DNA from: Nipponacmea schrenckii
Taxonomy: Eukaryota > Mollusca > Gastropoda > Lottiidae
Assembly (NCBI GenBank): GCA_030562195.1
Contig: CM060199.1
Span: forward strand, 8,514,338 to 8,578,337
Direction: 5' to 3'
DNA length: 64,000 nt
The notes under the pieces are model-generated. The model saw nothing but the letters and a program-made list of their open reading frames with translations, was not told where the DNA came from and ran no database searches. The position numbers and the translations under genes are program-made. Position 1 is the first letter of the stretch. Each line of letters begins with the position of its first letter. Below, piece by piece: positions 1 to 9,900 of this stretch.

Positions 1-251
1 ATGCGTATACCCTGGGTGTTATATTGGGGGATAATCGTCGCTCTATCAATGGTGTACACGACTCCATTATATGGTTCACATCCACTCCCAAATTCAAACC
101 AGTTTTCGAAGGTCTTGATGTCCTCTTCCTTAGAGAAAGACACCAAGAACTTCGATTGGCCAACATTCTGGAAGCATTTTATGTTGTGAAGAGGAGCTCC
201 CCTTTGCTGGAAAATGCCCAGCATTTCCTCAGACTTAATGTCGATTGGTTT
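1..251 (-). CDS. Partial open frame of unknown family at the window edge
   Basis: The minus strand stays open for about 83 codons from a stop at 252-254 to the window edge. The reading is rich in charged and aromatic residues, for example FLVSFSKEEDIKTF and NGVVYTIDRATIIP, which looks more like coding sequence than the plus-strand frames over the same bases. The pattern is loosely like the nucleic-acid-binding part of retrotransposon ORF1/gag-like proteins, but I do not recognise it with confidence. The start lies left of the stop-bounded segment or was lost, and the protein continues outside the window. Confidence 0.3.
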
Positions 252-289
252 TCAAGGCTTTATTTCCATAGAAAGCTTCCTCTCTAAAT

Positions 290-1150
290 TTATCGAGGCC
301 ATTATAAAGCTATTTAAGTGTAAACGTATATACAATAATATTTTTTTCCCTAATATATAAGTACTTCTTTTTTATGTGTGAAAAATGAAAAATGAATTAA
401 AACACGAAGAAGGAAAATCTATGTATATAAATATGTTAAAATAAAAAATAAATATATTTTTGTTTTTTGGGTTTTTTTTATTCTATAGTCTATTAGAATT
501 GGTGATTACCAATATATATAGGCCTATCAAACTCCTTTTGAAATGGTGTTTGATTGCTACAGGCTAATAGGAGAACAAAAATTTGTTTTGTTTTTGTGAA
601 TGAGGTAAACTTTTTTTTTGTGAAGTAAGAATATGGTAGGTGATTACTAGTATTCAGTATTTGTTTTTTTTTATGATAATATGTGAATGGACACTAGATC
701 TTGAAATACAAATGAACCACCACGGAATTCTATTGTCGGGTCGCCATTTGCATTGCAAGTTGAGCTATAAAAAAAATAGTCAAATTAAATCTCCTTGCAT
801 CCGAGTTTTGATGGTAGACCTCGGTTTAAAAGTTTTGCTATCTATTTCTACTGCTATCTGATAAATGTTTTCCCCGATTTTTCCCAACCTTAGGTGGACT
901 TAACGGGCCGTCAAAGTACAAAATGTACCCGACCCTTAAAAAATCATATCTATATCTCAGAGCAATATTATAGAGTAGTTACGCTTGTAGGTCATTGAAT
1001 TATATGGTTACTCCATTACGAATATTTTTCTATCCAGGAAAAAAAAAGATATATAAAAATCCCAGAGCTCGAAGCAGACACGTCTTATTCTCTTGCTGAC
1101 ATGCGCAGACATGTTTACGTTGTTCCTCTGAGGAAGTCATGATGAGGGGG
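290..1150. other. AT-rich stretch without recognisable gene
   Basis: Poly-A and poly-T rich sequence with no open frame I can support. The longest open frame (640-861, plus) has no recognisable motif. Confidence 0.5.
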
Positions 1151-1154
1151 GAAT

Positions 1155-1694
1155 AAATACATACGTATTTGATTTTCAATAGGTTTTCATCCTTGGGCAA
1201 AAACAAATACTCAAGCCAAGTTTAATCAAAATCCATTAAGAATTGTTCTTTCTAGAATATTTACAAGCTAAAATTGAACGCGTTTTCAAGAACAAAAGCA
1301 GTAACTCATACTAAATATTTTTCGATTTCGCTTATTTTCAATAGGGTTCATCCTATAACACACTCTCACACCAAGCTTCATCCAAATCGGTCAAGAATTG
1401 TGCCATGTAGAGTGTTTACGATACAAAAATCAAACACGTTATATAGAACAAGGGCAATAATTCATATTAGATATATTTTGATATTTTTAATTTTCAATAG
1501 GACTCATCCCTGGGTGATTTCAAACAATTTCAGTGAGTTTTGTCATTATTGGTCATGAATTGTGCCTTATAGTGTGTTAATAAGCCAAAAAGTTAAACGC
1601 GTTTTCAAAAACAAGGGCAATAACTGACACTAAATATATTTCGATTTATTTGATTTTCAATAGGGTTCATCCTTGAGTTAAAAACAAATACTAG
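1155..1694 (+). repeat. Pearl-like tandem array, left part
   Basis: About three and a half copies of a unit of roughly 160-170 bp. Each copy carries the phrases 'ttttcaatagggttcatcc', 'aagtttcatcaaaatcc', 'caagaattg', 'gtgtttac' and 'aacaagggcaataactcat'. The array stops at about 1694, where the Penelope-like element begins, and resumes at 5990. Bivalve pearl elements have tandem cores of about this length; the family name here is inferred. Confidence 0.75.
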
Positions 1695-1830
1695 ATTTCG
1701 GGGAAGGGAGGGATTGAATCTCCCAAATGTACAGGCCTAGGGTGAAACAAATATCTTATTGAGAAATTGGGATCTGGATCTGTTGGATGATTTTCTTCTC
1801 TTCTGATCTGAAATTAGAAAAAATAAAATA

Positions 1831-1849
1831 ACTCGCCCGATGGGCGAGT
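1831..1849 (-). other. 8-bp perfect hairpin in the PLE 3' tail
   Basis: ACTCGCCC, loop GAT, GGGCGAGT. It lies 14 nt past the stop codon of the RT/endonuclease reading, in an otherwise AT-rich tail. The position fits an RNA structure recognised by the reverse transcriptase or one acting in 3' end formation; this role is an inference. Confidence 0.6.
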
Positions 1850-1862
1850 AGTATAGTACCTG

Positions 1863-4065
1863 TTAAGTACAGATTATTTTTAGTTTGCTATGAACAAGGT
1901 TGTCATTTAAGTTCTGATTTTTTGAATATGCCACTATCATTTTCTGTTTATAGACATGAGGAAATTTCTCTTGAAGACTCTTATAATGGGTTTGAACTAT
2001 CTTACTTGCTTTATTACTGGTTGTATTAAATGGAACTACAAAGGGTGCTATGCCTACACTGTGGTGAATATTAAGTCCTATGGGTCTTGCTGTATTCAAT
2101 GTCTCAATCCAATGGGCTTCTCTAGATTGAGGAATTTGGTAGTTTCATCTTCGGGCAAGTCGATTTCTATGCGCTCAATTGGGGTTAGGGTGAGATCGTC
2201 AAGTGAATGGTCGTCAAGATTGAAATGGTTAGAAACAGGCTTGTCTTTTTTTAATTTAATATCTGATCTGTGAGCATTAAAACGAGTGCGTAATTTGTTC
2301 TTTGTTTCCCCGATATATTGTTTGGGACATTTTTTACATGAAATTAAGTATATTACATTCGAGTTTTCACATGTTAGGTGCTCTTGGATCGGGTATCTTT
2401 TATTCGTAGAGTTACTTTGAAAATAATGCGTTTCTGATATAAAGGGACATGTTTTGCATCTGGTTGACATACATGGGGCACTCCTTAAACCTGGAGGCCC
2501 TTCGGCATAAAGTCTATTTTTAGCTGCTAACTGTGCTAATGTTGAATTTTTTATGTTTCGTAAAAATTGTTTAGAGTATCCACGCTCTTTCAGTTTTGAG
2601 AAAACAATCGTACAGGCTTGGTTGAAATCAGAAGGCCTTGTGCAAATTCGGTGAAATCGTAAAACTTGTGACTTAATAATTCCAGAAAATGTATGTTTTG
2701 GATGAAATGAGCTCTTATGCAAAAGTTGATGAGTGTCAGTTTCTTTGAAATATACTTTAATATCTAATTTATTAGTCTCCGCTATGGAATCACCTTTAAA
2801 AACAGTAGTATCGAGAAAATCTATGCTTTTGTGACTGACGCTGGCTGTTAGTTTGATGGACGGGTGGTGGTTGTTGAGGATTTCAAAAAATTGCCAAAAT
2901 TGTTCTATGGAGTAAGTCCAAACCATGAAAATGTCATCTAAGAAGCGTCCATAGAAAAAAGGGTCAAATGGACAAAGGGGTAATACCTCACGTTCCCACT
3001 CTGCCATGAAAAGGTTTGCGTATGAAGGGGCGAATCGTTTGCCCATAGCTGTACCTGAGGTTTGTAGATATGTTTTACCATTAAATGTGAAATCATTGCG
3101 ACTAAGACAAATCTCTAAAAGCTGTAGAATTGCATCGTCGGGTCTGTCTGGATCTGGGTTTCTATCAAAAGCTTTGCGAACTGCCATTAGGCCAGTAGTG
3201 TTGTCGATATTGGTGTACATAGAAGTTACGTCTATTGAAATTAGAATAGCATTTGAAGGGACTTCGAGGTTTTTTATTTTATTGACAAAGTCAGTTGTGT
3301 CCTTAAGGTAGGCTCGATGTTGACATGCTAGTGGTAGTAAGAAATGATCGATGTATTCTGACACTGCATAAGACTCACTACCACAGTCAGAGATAATCGG
3401 GCGGCCTTTAGGGATTCTATTAGGCATGAACCAATCCTTGGTAGGATTCTTATGTATTTTCGGCAAAGTGTATAAGTGTCTCTCGCGGCAATCAGGTTTG
3501 GCAGAAAGATAGTCATATTGTTTCTGTTTTAAATGACTTGTTTTAACTAAGTCGGCAAAAATATTGTTTATCATATTAGCAGTTTCTTTAAAAATCGGCT
3601 CCGGTAAAATTGCATAGTGTTTAGGATTATTCAATTGATGCTCTGCTTCTGCAATATAATCTTCCCTATTTAATATAACGCAACATGAACCTTTGTCACT
3701 CTTTTTAATTACAATGCTATCGTCTTTTTTAAGTACATTTAATGCTTCACGTTCTACTCGCGTTAGATTAGGCTTCTCGTGTGTTATGGAAAGATTTGAT
3801 ATTTGGTTATTCATACTTGTAAATACGTTTAATATTTCTGGATGGATAGCGGTTTTAGGTGGTTTCCACGTGGATTTAGGAATAAACATTGTTCTAGCAC
3901 CGCGTGGAGGGTGGTTTCGAAAAAAGTATGTGCAACTGAGATTCCGTTGAAATCGTTGAATAGACGGTTGAAGATAATCAAGGTTAGGTAATTTAGGAGT
4001 CGGAATAAATTTAAGTCCACGGTCTAAATTGAATGCTGGAGGGGTGTGAGAATTTTTCGGCTTAA
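1863..4065 (-). pseudogene. PLE reverse transcriptase with C-terminal GIY-YIG endonuclease, frameshifted
   Basis: The protein copies element RNA and nicks the target. The open frame starts after a stop near 4067; the first Met is at 3889. The N-terminal part has the PLE phrase LKFIPTPKLPN. RT motifs follow: IKKSDKGSCCVIL, LPKIHKNP, RPIISDCGS, ISIDVTSMYTNI, TSGTAMGKRFAPSYANLFM and the catalytic GRFLDDIFMVW. A linker with CMSTRCKTCPF precedes the endonuclease (VIYLISCKKCPKQYIGET, then LRTRFNAHRSD). One frameshift near 2130 ends the frame at 2096. The expected C-terminus, matching the second PLE at 37122, continues in the next frame to 1863. Family and domains are certain; an intact product is not possible as written. 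Confidence 0.92.
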
Positions 4066-4082
4066 GTTAACGACGGTTTGGC

Positions 4083-5002
4083 CTAGCGGCGGCCTCTCAA
4101 TATTTTTATCCCCAGTAATAAGTTTAAAGACTTACCCGGTGCTTGAAGCTGGTGTATCCAAAACAAGTATATATTGTTGGCTGTTTCCGGAGACCAATGA
4201 AGATTATCAACTGGTTCGAATTCTTCTTCGTAGGGTGACAGGATTGTTGCGTTCTCAGTGTCGGAGTTCATCATCATATCGTTGAATGTCTTAAGATTCT
4301 GCTGGGCTTTCTTAGAGATTTTATTAGAGATAGGTATACAAGAAAAGATGATTTTGGAGCTAGGAAAGGTTTGGTTGGCTGTGGAATTTAATTTCTGGGC
4401 TTGGTTAAATGAGGTTTTGGCTAACTGGTCACGATTGTTGAGGCCTACATGCAGAATGATCGTAGCCGGTTTATGATCATGGTCGTAAGATTCAAGGATG
4501 GACTGGATGTGGTGGATTTGGGCACCAGGATACGAGTGTATTTCGGTGTCTGGAGCTGTTTTGGTAATTCGGTTGAGGTTTGAGGACCCAATAATTAAAG
4601 TAGATTTCTGTAGAGCAGGTAGATTCCATGATGACTTGTCCTTGGTTTGGTGATAAAAGGGTTTGGTAGCGGATATAATGGTTGTCGACGGGGTGATAGG
4701 TACTAGATTGGTAGTTGTTACAAATGTGGCATTGGGTACGGACTGAGATCTGGTTCGTGGTGGAGATGGTCTGGGCACACTTGACCTGGTTGGAGAATTC
4801 GGGGTGGTTTGTTGATCCAAAAACTTACAGAAGGAAGAAAGGTCGACCGAACTTGGGTCACGTGGTGAAGATTCAGATGGTGTAGGCGAGGAATCTGAAA
4901 GGGAAAAGAGAAGGGGGTACCTTCTCTACGAGAACGTTTACCAAAGTCTGCTGGACTAGGGGATGGTGAACTGCGGGGTCGTTTAGGTGTCTGGTTCGAC
5001 AT
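4083..5002 (-). pseudogene. PLE-associated ORF with SGNH-hydrolase-like domain, frameshifted
   Basis: The N-terminal part (from Met at 5002) is Ser/Pro/Arg rich (MSNQTPKRPRSSPSPS). A frameshift near 4905 separates it from the rest, which is open to 4083. The C-terminal 150 residues look like a GDSL/SGNH esterase fold: LIIGSSNLNRI at the nucleophile block (GSS in place of GDS), IILHVGLNNR at the block that usually reads GxND, and DNLHWS at the DxxH block. CR1/L2-type LINEs are known to carry an esterase in ORF1; I do not know of a described Penelope element with one. The stop of this ORF overlaps the start of the open RT frame within about 20 bp, so the two may once have been fused or coupled. 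The enzymatic role is inferred from motifs only. Confidence 0.7.
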
Positions 5003-5028
5003 GGTGGTGACTCTTGTTGGTGCGGGTG

Positions 5029-5769
5029 TTATGGATTAATCTCCATTTCAGTTGGTAAGGATATGGTTACTCTGGTCTTGGTTTCGTTGATCGTTTGGTA
5101 GAATTTGGCAATCACAGGTTGAGTTAGACGTTTCCCATAGGATCGACGGGCCCATGAGAGGGCATGGGAAATAATGCGGTCGATGGCTGGTTGTGATAAA
5201 GACTTGGTTCTGATGAAGGTGAGTTTCTCCTGCAGGGTTGCTTGGTAATGGTCGATCAGGGTCTGAGTTACCTTAGAGAGCCATGTCCGGTTGAGGGATC
5301 TAATATTGGCGTCAACAGCTGACGTTTTCATAGCTGGACGAATAAAACAATCCAATTCAGAGACTTTGCGCTTGAAGGTGAACGCGGGTTGACCTTGCTG
5401 TTGGAGGGTAAGGATTGCCAAATGGTGAAAACACTGCAAAACCTGGAAGAATATCTTAACAAAGGGTTCTTCCTCCTTATGAGTGGGAACTGGTTGGCGT
5501 CTGTGGGTTGGTGTGCGTTTCTGATATTGGTGAGGCCGGTGGTTATTTTTGGATGGGTAGGCTGTGTTGTGGGTAGGTCGATGGTTATCTCTGGATGAAT
5601 AGGCAGTGTTGTGGGTAGGTCGTTGGTGTGGTGGGATATAAATGGCTTGGTGGTCGGCGATTGGTAGATGGTAGAGGTCGATGGAATACTGGGCCGTTAT
5701 AGGGTTCGTGATGTTGGTTTGGATGGCGATAAGTGTTGCGATGTCTGGCTTCTTGCCAGTGGTTGTCAA
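5029..5769 (-). CDS. First ORF of the Penelope-like element, unknown function
   Basis: A 246-residue open frame upstream of the SGNH-like ORF and on the same strand. The first third is rich in His, Pro, Thr and Tyr with a short repeat (RPTHNTAYSSRDNH, then RPTHNTAYPSKNNH). The last half is helical and basic, with FKRKVSELDCFIRPAM and SYGKRLTQPVIAKFYQT. I recognise no family. Position and composition suggest a gag-like or RNA-binding protein of the element, which is inference. It ends 27 bp before the start codon of the next ORF. Confidence 0.55.
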   Translation of the reverse strand: MTTTGKKPDIATLIAIQTNITNPITAQYSIDLYHLPIADHQAIYIPPHQRPTHNTAYSSRDNHRPTHNTAYPSKNNHRPHQYQKRTPTHRRQPVPTHKEEEPFVKIFFQVLQCFHHLAILTLQQQGQPAFTFKRKVSELDCFIRPAMKTSAVDANIRSLNRTWLSKVTQTLIDHYQATLQEKLTFIRTKSLSQPAIDRIISHALSWARRSYGKRLTQPVIAKFYQTINETKTRVTISLPTEMEINP

Positions 5770-5989
5770 AGTTGTGGAGCATAATGAAAATAAGTCTAGG
5801 TTAGAAGGGGAATGTTCAGTTGTATTTAAATAATTGTGAAATTTTAATATGTTAGCGTAAAATGTAGGAATCAGGTATGCAAAAGAAGACGGATTGGGTG
5901 TTGGAAATAAAGAAAGATGAAAATATAAGTGAAAAATGCAAAAATATATATTAATTAAATAACACTAACAATAATGTAGAAAAGCAAAA

Positions 5990-6205
5990 CAAAAATCAAA
6001 ATCCATTAAGAATTGTTCTTTCTACAGTGTTTACAAGCTAAAATTGAACGCGTTTTCAAGAACAAGGGCTTTTACTCATATTAAATATTTTTCGATTTCG
6101 CTGATTTTCAATAGGGTTCATCCTTGAGTTATAACAAACTCTCGTACCAAGTTTCATCAAAATCCGTCAAGAATTTCATGTGGGCGTATAAAAATAAGTA
6201 TTCTA
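5990..6205 (+). repeat. Pearl-like element, right part and terminus
   Basis: Resumes the array interrupted at 1694 (about 1.3 units) and ends with 'catgtgggcgtataaaaa', the terminal palindrome half shared with the other pearl-like elements in this window. Confidence 0.75.
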
Positions 6206-6246
6206 CTGAATATTTTAGCGGAAACCAGAAAAAACCGACACAGGTT

Positions 6247-6362
6247 TCGATGTTTTCATAAAAAGCCATTATCAAATGAACTGGACTGTGAATTTTAATT
6301 GTTACCTGACATTGCGACATTGCTATTGCGTCCATATTTAATTCTAAACTTGATATTGCAAT
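6247..6362. repeat. 116-bp repeat, copy 1
   Basis: By eye identical to 8833-8948. It contains 'ttgttacctgacattgcgac'. It lies in the downstream part of the WSC gene region. Copy 2 sits at the end of a degenerate array of the same theme (8250-9110). Confidence 0.8.
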
Positions 6363-6928
6363 CGGCCTTGACCTTGTAGACTCGATTATCCCAGAATAAA
6401 ACTGTAACTGAAGATCTTACGTCTGGTCAATCAAACATTTCTCCGCAATAGGCTGTTACGAGGAATCTAATTGATAGAAGAGAAAACTCTCCGCCAATCA
6501 AAATTAATGACGAGGATCTGGGATTACAACGGTTGGTCCAAAAGTTGCTTTAGGTACATGACCACAGCATAGATATCCATATAACAACGTCTTTCCTGTA
6601 CACACCTCAGATATACATAGATATCCTGAACACAACCTAGAAATCCTGAACTCAATAGAGGACAGTTCAATGGCCAAGGATACTATTTTTGTGAAATATG
6701 AACTATAGGCCTATTATTAAAAAAATATAATGAGATTACAAGAATATTGAATAATTCTCATAGACACACCTTATAGAATGGAAACATAAATTACAACAAA
6801 ATACAGACATACTGAACACAATGTATTACTGAACTCAACATAGATGTCGCGATTATTGATTTGAATTTGTTTTATCATACATAATACATAGTTCGGGAAA
6901 ACAAAAAAACAAAAATTGCCAATAATAC
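6363..6928. other. No gene seen; possible 3' part of the WSC gene
   Basis: After exon 12 of the WSC gene the next exon should begin in phase 0. I found no convincing acceptor and open frame here, so the 3' end of that gene is not located. Short 'gatatcc' rich repeats occur near 6580-6680. Confidence 0.4.
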
Positions 6929-6977
6929 CTTTTTATCGATTTCTTCTTTTTCAAGTTGTTTTATGTTTTCTTTCTGA
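6929..6977 (-). CDS. WSC gene exon 12: start of cytoplasmic tail
   Basis: Encodes QKENIKQLEKEEIDKK, charged and probably helical. The acceptor follows a T-rich run, the donor is GTATTA, and the phase fits exon 11. The gene must continue beyond it. Confidence 0.55.
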
Positions 6978-9900
6978 CTGTAAAAAAAGAAATAAATTAA
7001 CAATTAAATTGGATAATGCATTCATTGGAATTTGGTATCTTGATAGTTTTAGCAAAAGTAAATAATTATCAGTGACAAGGTAACTTTAATTTTACTATTA
7101 GAGTGGCTAATTTGAATGTGGGGTATCGTCTTAGATATGTAAACAATGTTACAATAATTCACTGAGTGATATCAGTATGATGTTCTATCTATCTATTGGT
7201 TTATTAAGTCGAATTCGATACACCGATTGGTGGAAATTATGATCACCTTTAATGTGAAAAGGTGTCTACGCTGAACTATCTTTTCATTGGTCTACAGTCG
7301 CAATACTGTTCGCCTATTGGTCAATAAGTATTTTACTTGTCGTTATTGACTTTAGTTGTATACCTGAGACAGCAACACAGTTTCCTAACATTCGTAAAAA
7401 CCGGTCATACTTTTTTCACCCTCCCACCAACATCCTATTCTATGAAATATATTATGTGTATTTTTGTTTATTATCTATTTAGTTTACTATTTTTTTTAAG
7501 GGCCTCTCTTTGTGCCAAAAACGGCAAATCTTGTCACAATGATTGTAAATTTTTCCTACATATTGTAAATATACTTTAATATTTTGTTTTTTCATAGCTT
7601 TGTTTCAATTTTTGTCATTTGATTCTATTTTCTTTCTGTTAAAAATTATATTACTCGACATTTATTATGCCACAAACAATAAAATCATAAAAAGACGTTT
7701 TATTGTGTTTGTTACCCCAAACTGATAACTAATAAGACAAAAGTAATTTATAAATATGTGTATAGTGGAAAATATTGACACCGTCATCTGACAGAATTCC
7801 ACTTAAACAAGCATATATATGTAAGGACGCCGAAGGACATACTACAGCGTCCTTAATCATTTGCGAATGAAATTTCTAGTCGGTTCTACTTAAAGAAGAT
7901 ATGAAAAGTTATTGTTATTTCAGGATATAATCCGATGATAAAAAAAGATATCTGAGAAATTGGGATTTCGTGGAATGTTTCGTGGAAGGTCCCAACAAAC
8001 ATCAAACACAGTCGGTATTGGGGACCTATTGTAATATACTTACGTCTTTCGAAAACAAAAAAAACCAATTAACAATGCGCCTAATACCCCAAAACTAACC
8101 GCATAAAAAGTGAGGTCTGATTTCTTTTTTGAATCTCCATCATCGTTAACTGAAAAAAAAGTTAAGTGTCATAAATCTTTGTTTTCATGTGTTTCTATTA
8201 AACAAGACGAATTCACAATTTCTATTAGACCTACTCACCGAAATATTAATCTTGCACTGAAATTGTTACCAAGTATTACCTAATGCAAAAGTAAGCTGGC
8301 AAAGCAATGTCGGTAACAGGGCATTACCTAAACGAAATAGTTACCTGGCAATCTTTCATTGCAATTATAGAATGTGTCCACTAAAATGGTAACCTGACAT
8401 TGCAATTTCTAAAATCAATTATCAACTGAACTGGACTGTGAATTTTAAACGTTACCTAACATTACGATCTGCATCAGTAACCTGTTATTGCAATTTCTTA
8501 AATCGTAACCTCGCTGAAATTGTACATAGCATTGCATCGTAATGCAACGATTGTCAAAATTAACGTGGAATTGCCGTTACTAAAAAGGATTACCGACTGA
8601 CATGGTATTTCACAAATTCAATTGCTGCCAGCCAATAGACTTTACCCAATACAACAGTAAGCAAGCATGACAATGATATTAAAGAGGGGTTTCCACTGAA
8701 ATAATATGATATTACAAATCTTATATTTTCATTCTAGAATAATCATATACTTACTCGAAGTTAATTTTCTTCCTAGTGCAATGTTTCCCTTTTGCCTTTT
8801 TCTAGCACCTTTAAATTAAAGGCTATTATAAATCGATGTTTTCATAAAAAGCCATTATCAAATGAACTGGACTGTGAATTTTAATTGTTACCTGACATTG
8901 CGACATTGCTATTGCGTCCATATTTAATTCTAAACTTGATATTGCAATGTCTAAAATCGTAACCTTGCTAAAATTGTAACTTGCATTGCATTGTAAATAG
9001 GCGCCTGGGTTACAAAAAGTAACGTCACAATGCCATTGCTCAAATGCACAACAGTAAGCAGGCACAGCAATAATATCAAAGAAGGCGTTTCCACCGAAAT
9101 TGTAACCTATTTACTTGACTATTTACGTCAAATAAACAACAAACACAATTATTACTCAAGTGTCTCAAATAAAATGTTTTTTTTTTTTTTTTTTTTTGCT
9201 TCTTTTTTTTTTTTTTTTGAGTTGTATATTTTATTAAGACAATAATTATACATCAATACAATTATACATCAATATACAAGCAAAAATTTTTTTTTATATT
9301 TTTAATCCAGAAACATTCATTCCAACACACACACATACCTCAGACTGTCTTTTGTAGATCATTTAAAAAGGTTTGTTGTAAAGAAACTAATTTGAGAGAC
9401 CGAGGTGGAAATTCTTCCAACGAGTAGCGAAATCTTCTATTCTTTCATTTTTATAGAATATGTATTTCTCAATGTGGTAATAGTTTTTGATTTCGGCAGT
9501 CAGGGATTTGAGATATAGTTTAGAGTTCATTTTGTACTGTTTATAGACATACCATTTAGTGATCATTTATATCATGTTTATGGCCTGATTGTCATTACCT
9601 TTAATGCCAAAGAGAATATCTATTATATGAATACTGAGACAGACACTGGTTTCTTTCCAAATCCAGTCTTTTAGGTCAGATCAAAAACTGTTAATCACAG
9701 AGCACTCATAGAACAGATGGGAGATTGTTTGGGTTTGTTGTTTTGATGGGCAAATATAACATAGGCCGTTATCTCTAATTTTTATTTTAAACAACAAATC
9801 TTTAGTTGCGAGTATTCTATGTTGAATTCGGCACTGTAGCCATTTAAGTTATGTATCTTGTGTAATTGTGTGATAAAGGCCAAACATAAAAGTTAAATCA

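Larger units (their letters stand above)
1695..5989 (-). mobile_element. Penelope-like retroelement with extra ORFs
   Basis: A 4.3-kb insertion into a pearl-like array: the same repeat unit is found on both sides. In transcription order on the minus strand it has an unknown ORF (5769-5029), an ORF ending in an SGNH-like domain (5002-4083), an RT plus GIY-YIG protein (about 4065-1863), a strong hairpin (1831-1849) and a 3' tail to 1695. The tail is found again in inverse orientation at 16741-16885 and 32463-32607 and as a fragment at 31446-31504, as expected of 5'-truncated copies. No clean target duplication was seen; about 15 bp of the array unit seem to be missing at the junction. All three coding parts lack an intact frame or a clear start. 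Confidence 0.85.

Noticed and set aside
5389..5598. Plus-strand ORF opposite the first PLE ORF
   Set aside because: Shadow of the minus-strand frame; no motif, start context or neighbour supports it.
7337..7579. Hydrophobic plus-strand ORF as a small membrane protein
   Set aside because: Low-complexity T-rich sequence in an intron of the WSC gene; hydrophobicity follows from base composition.
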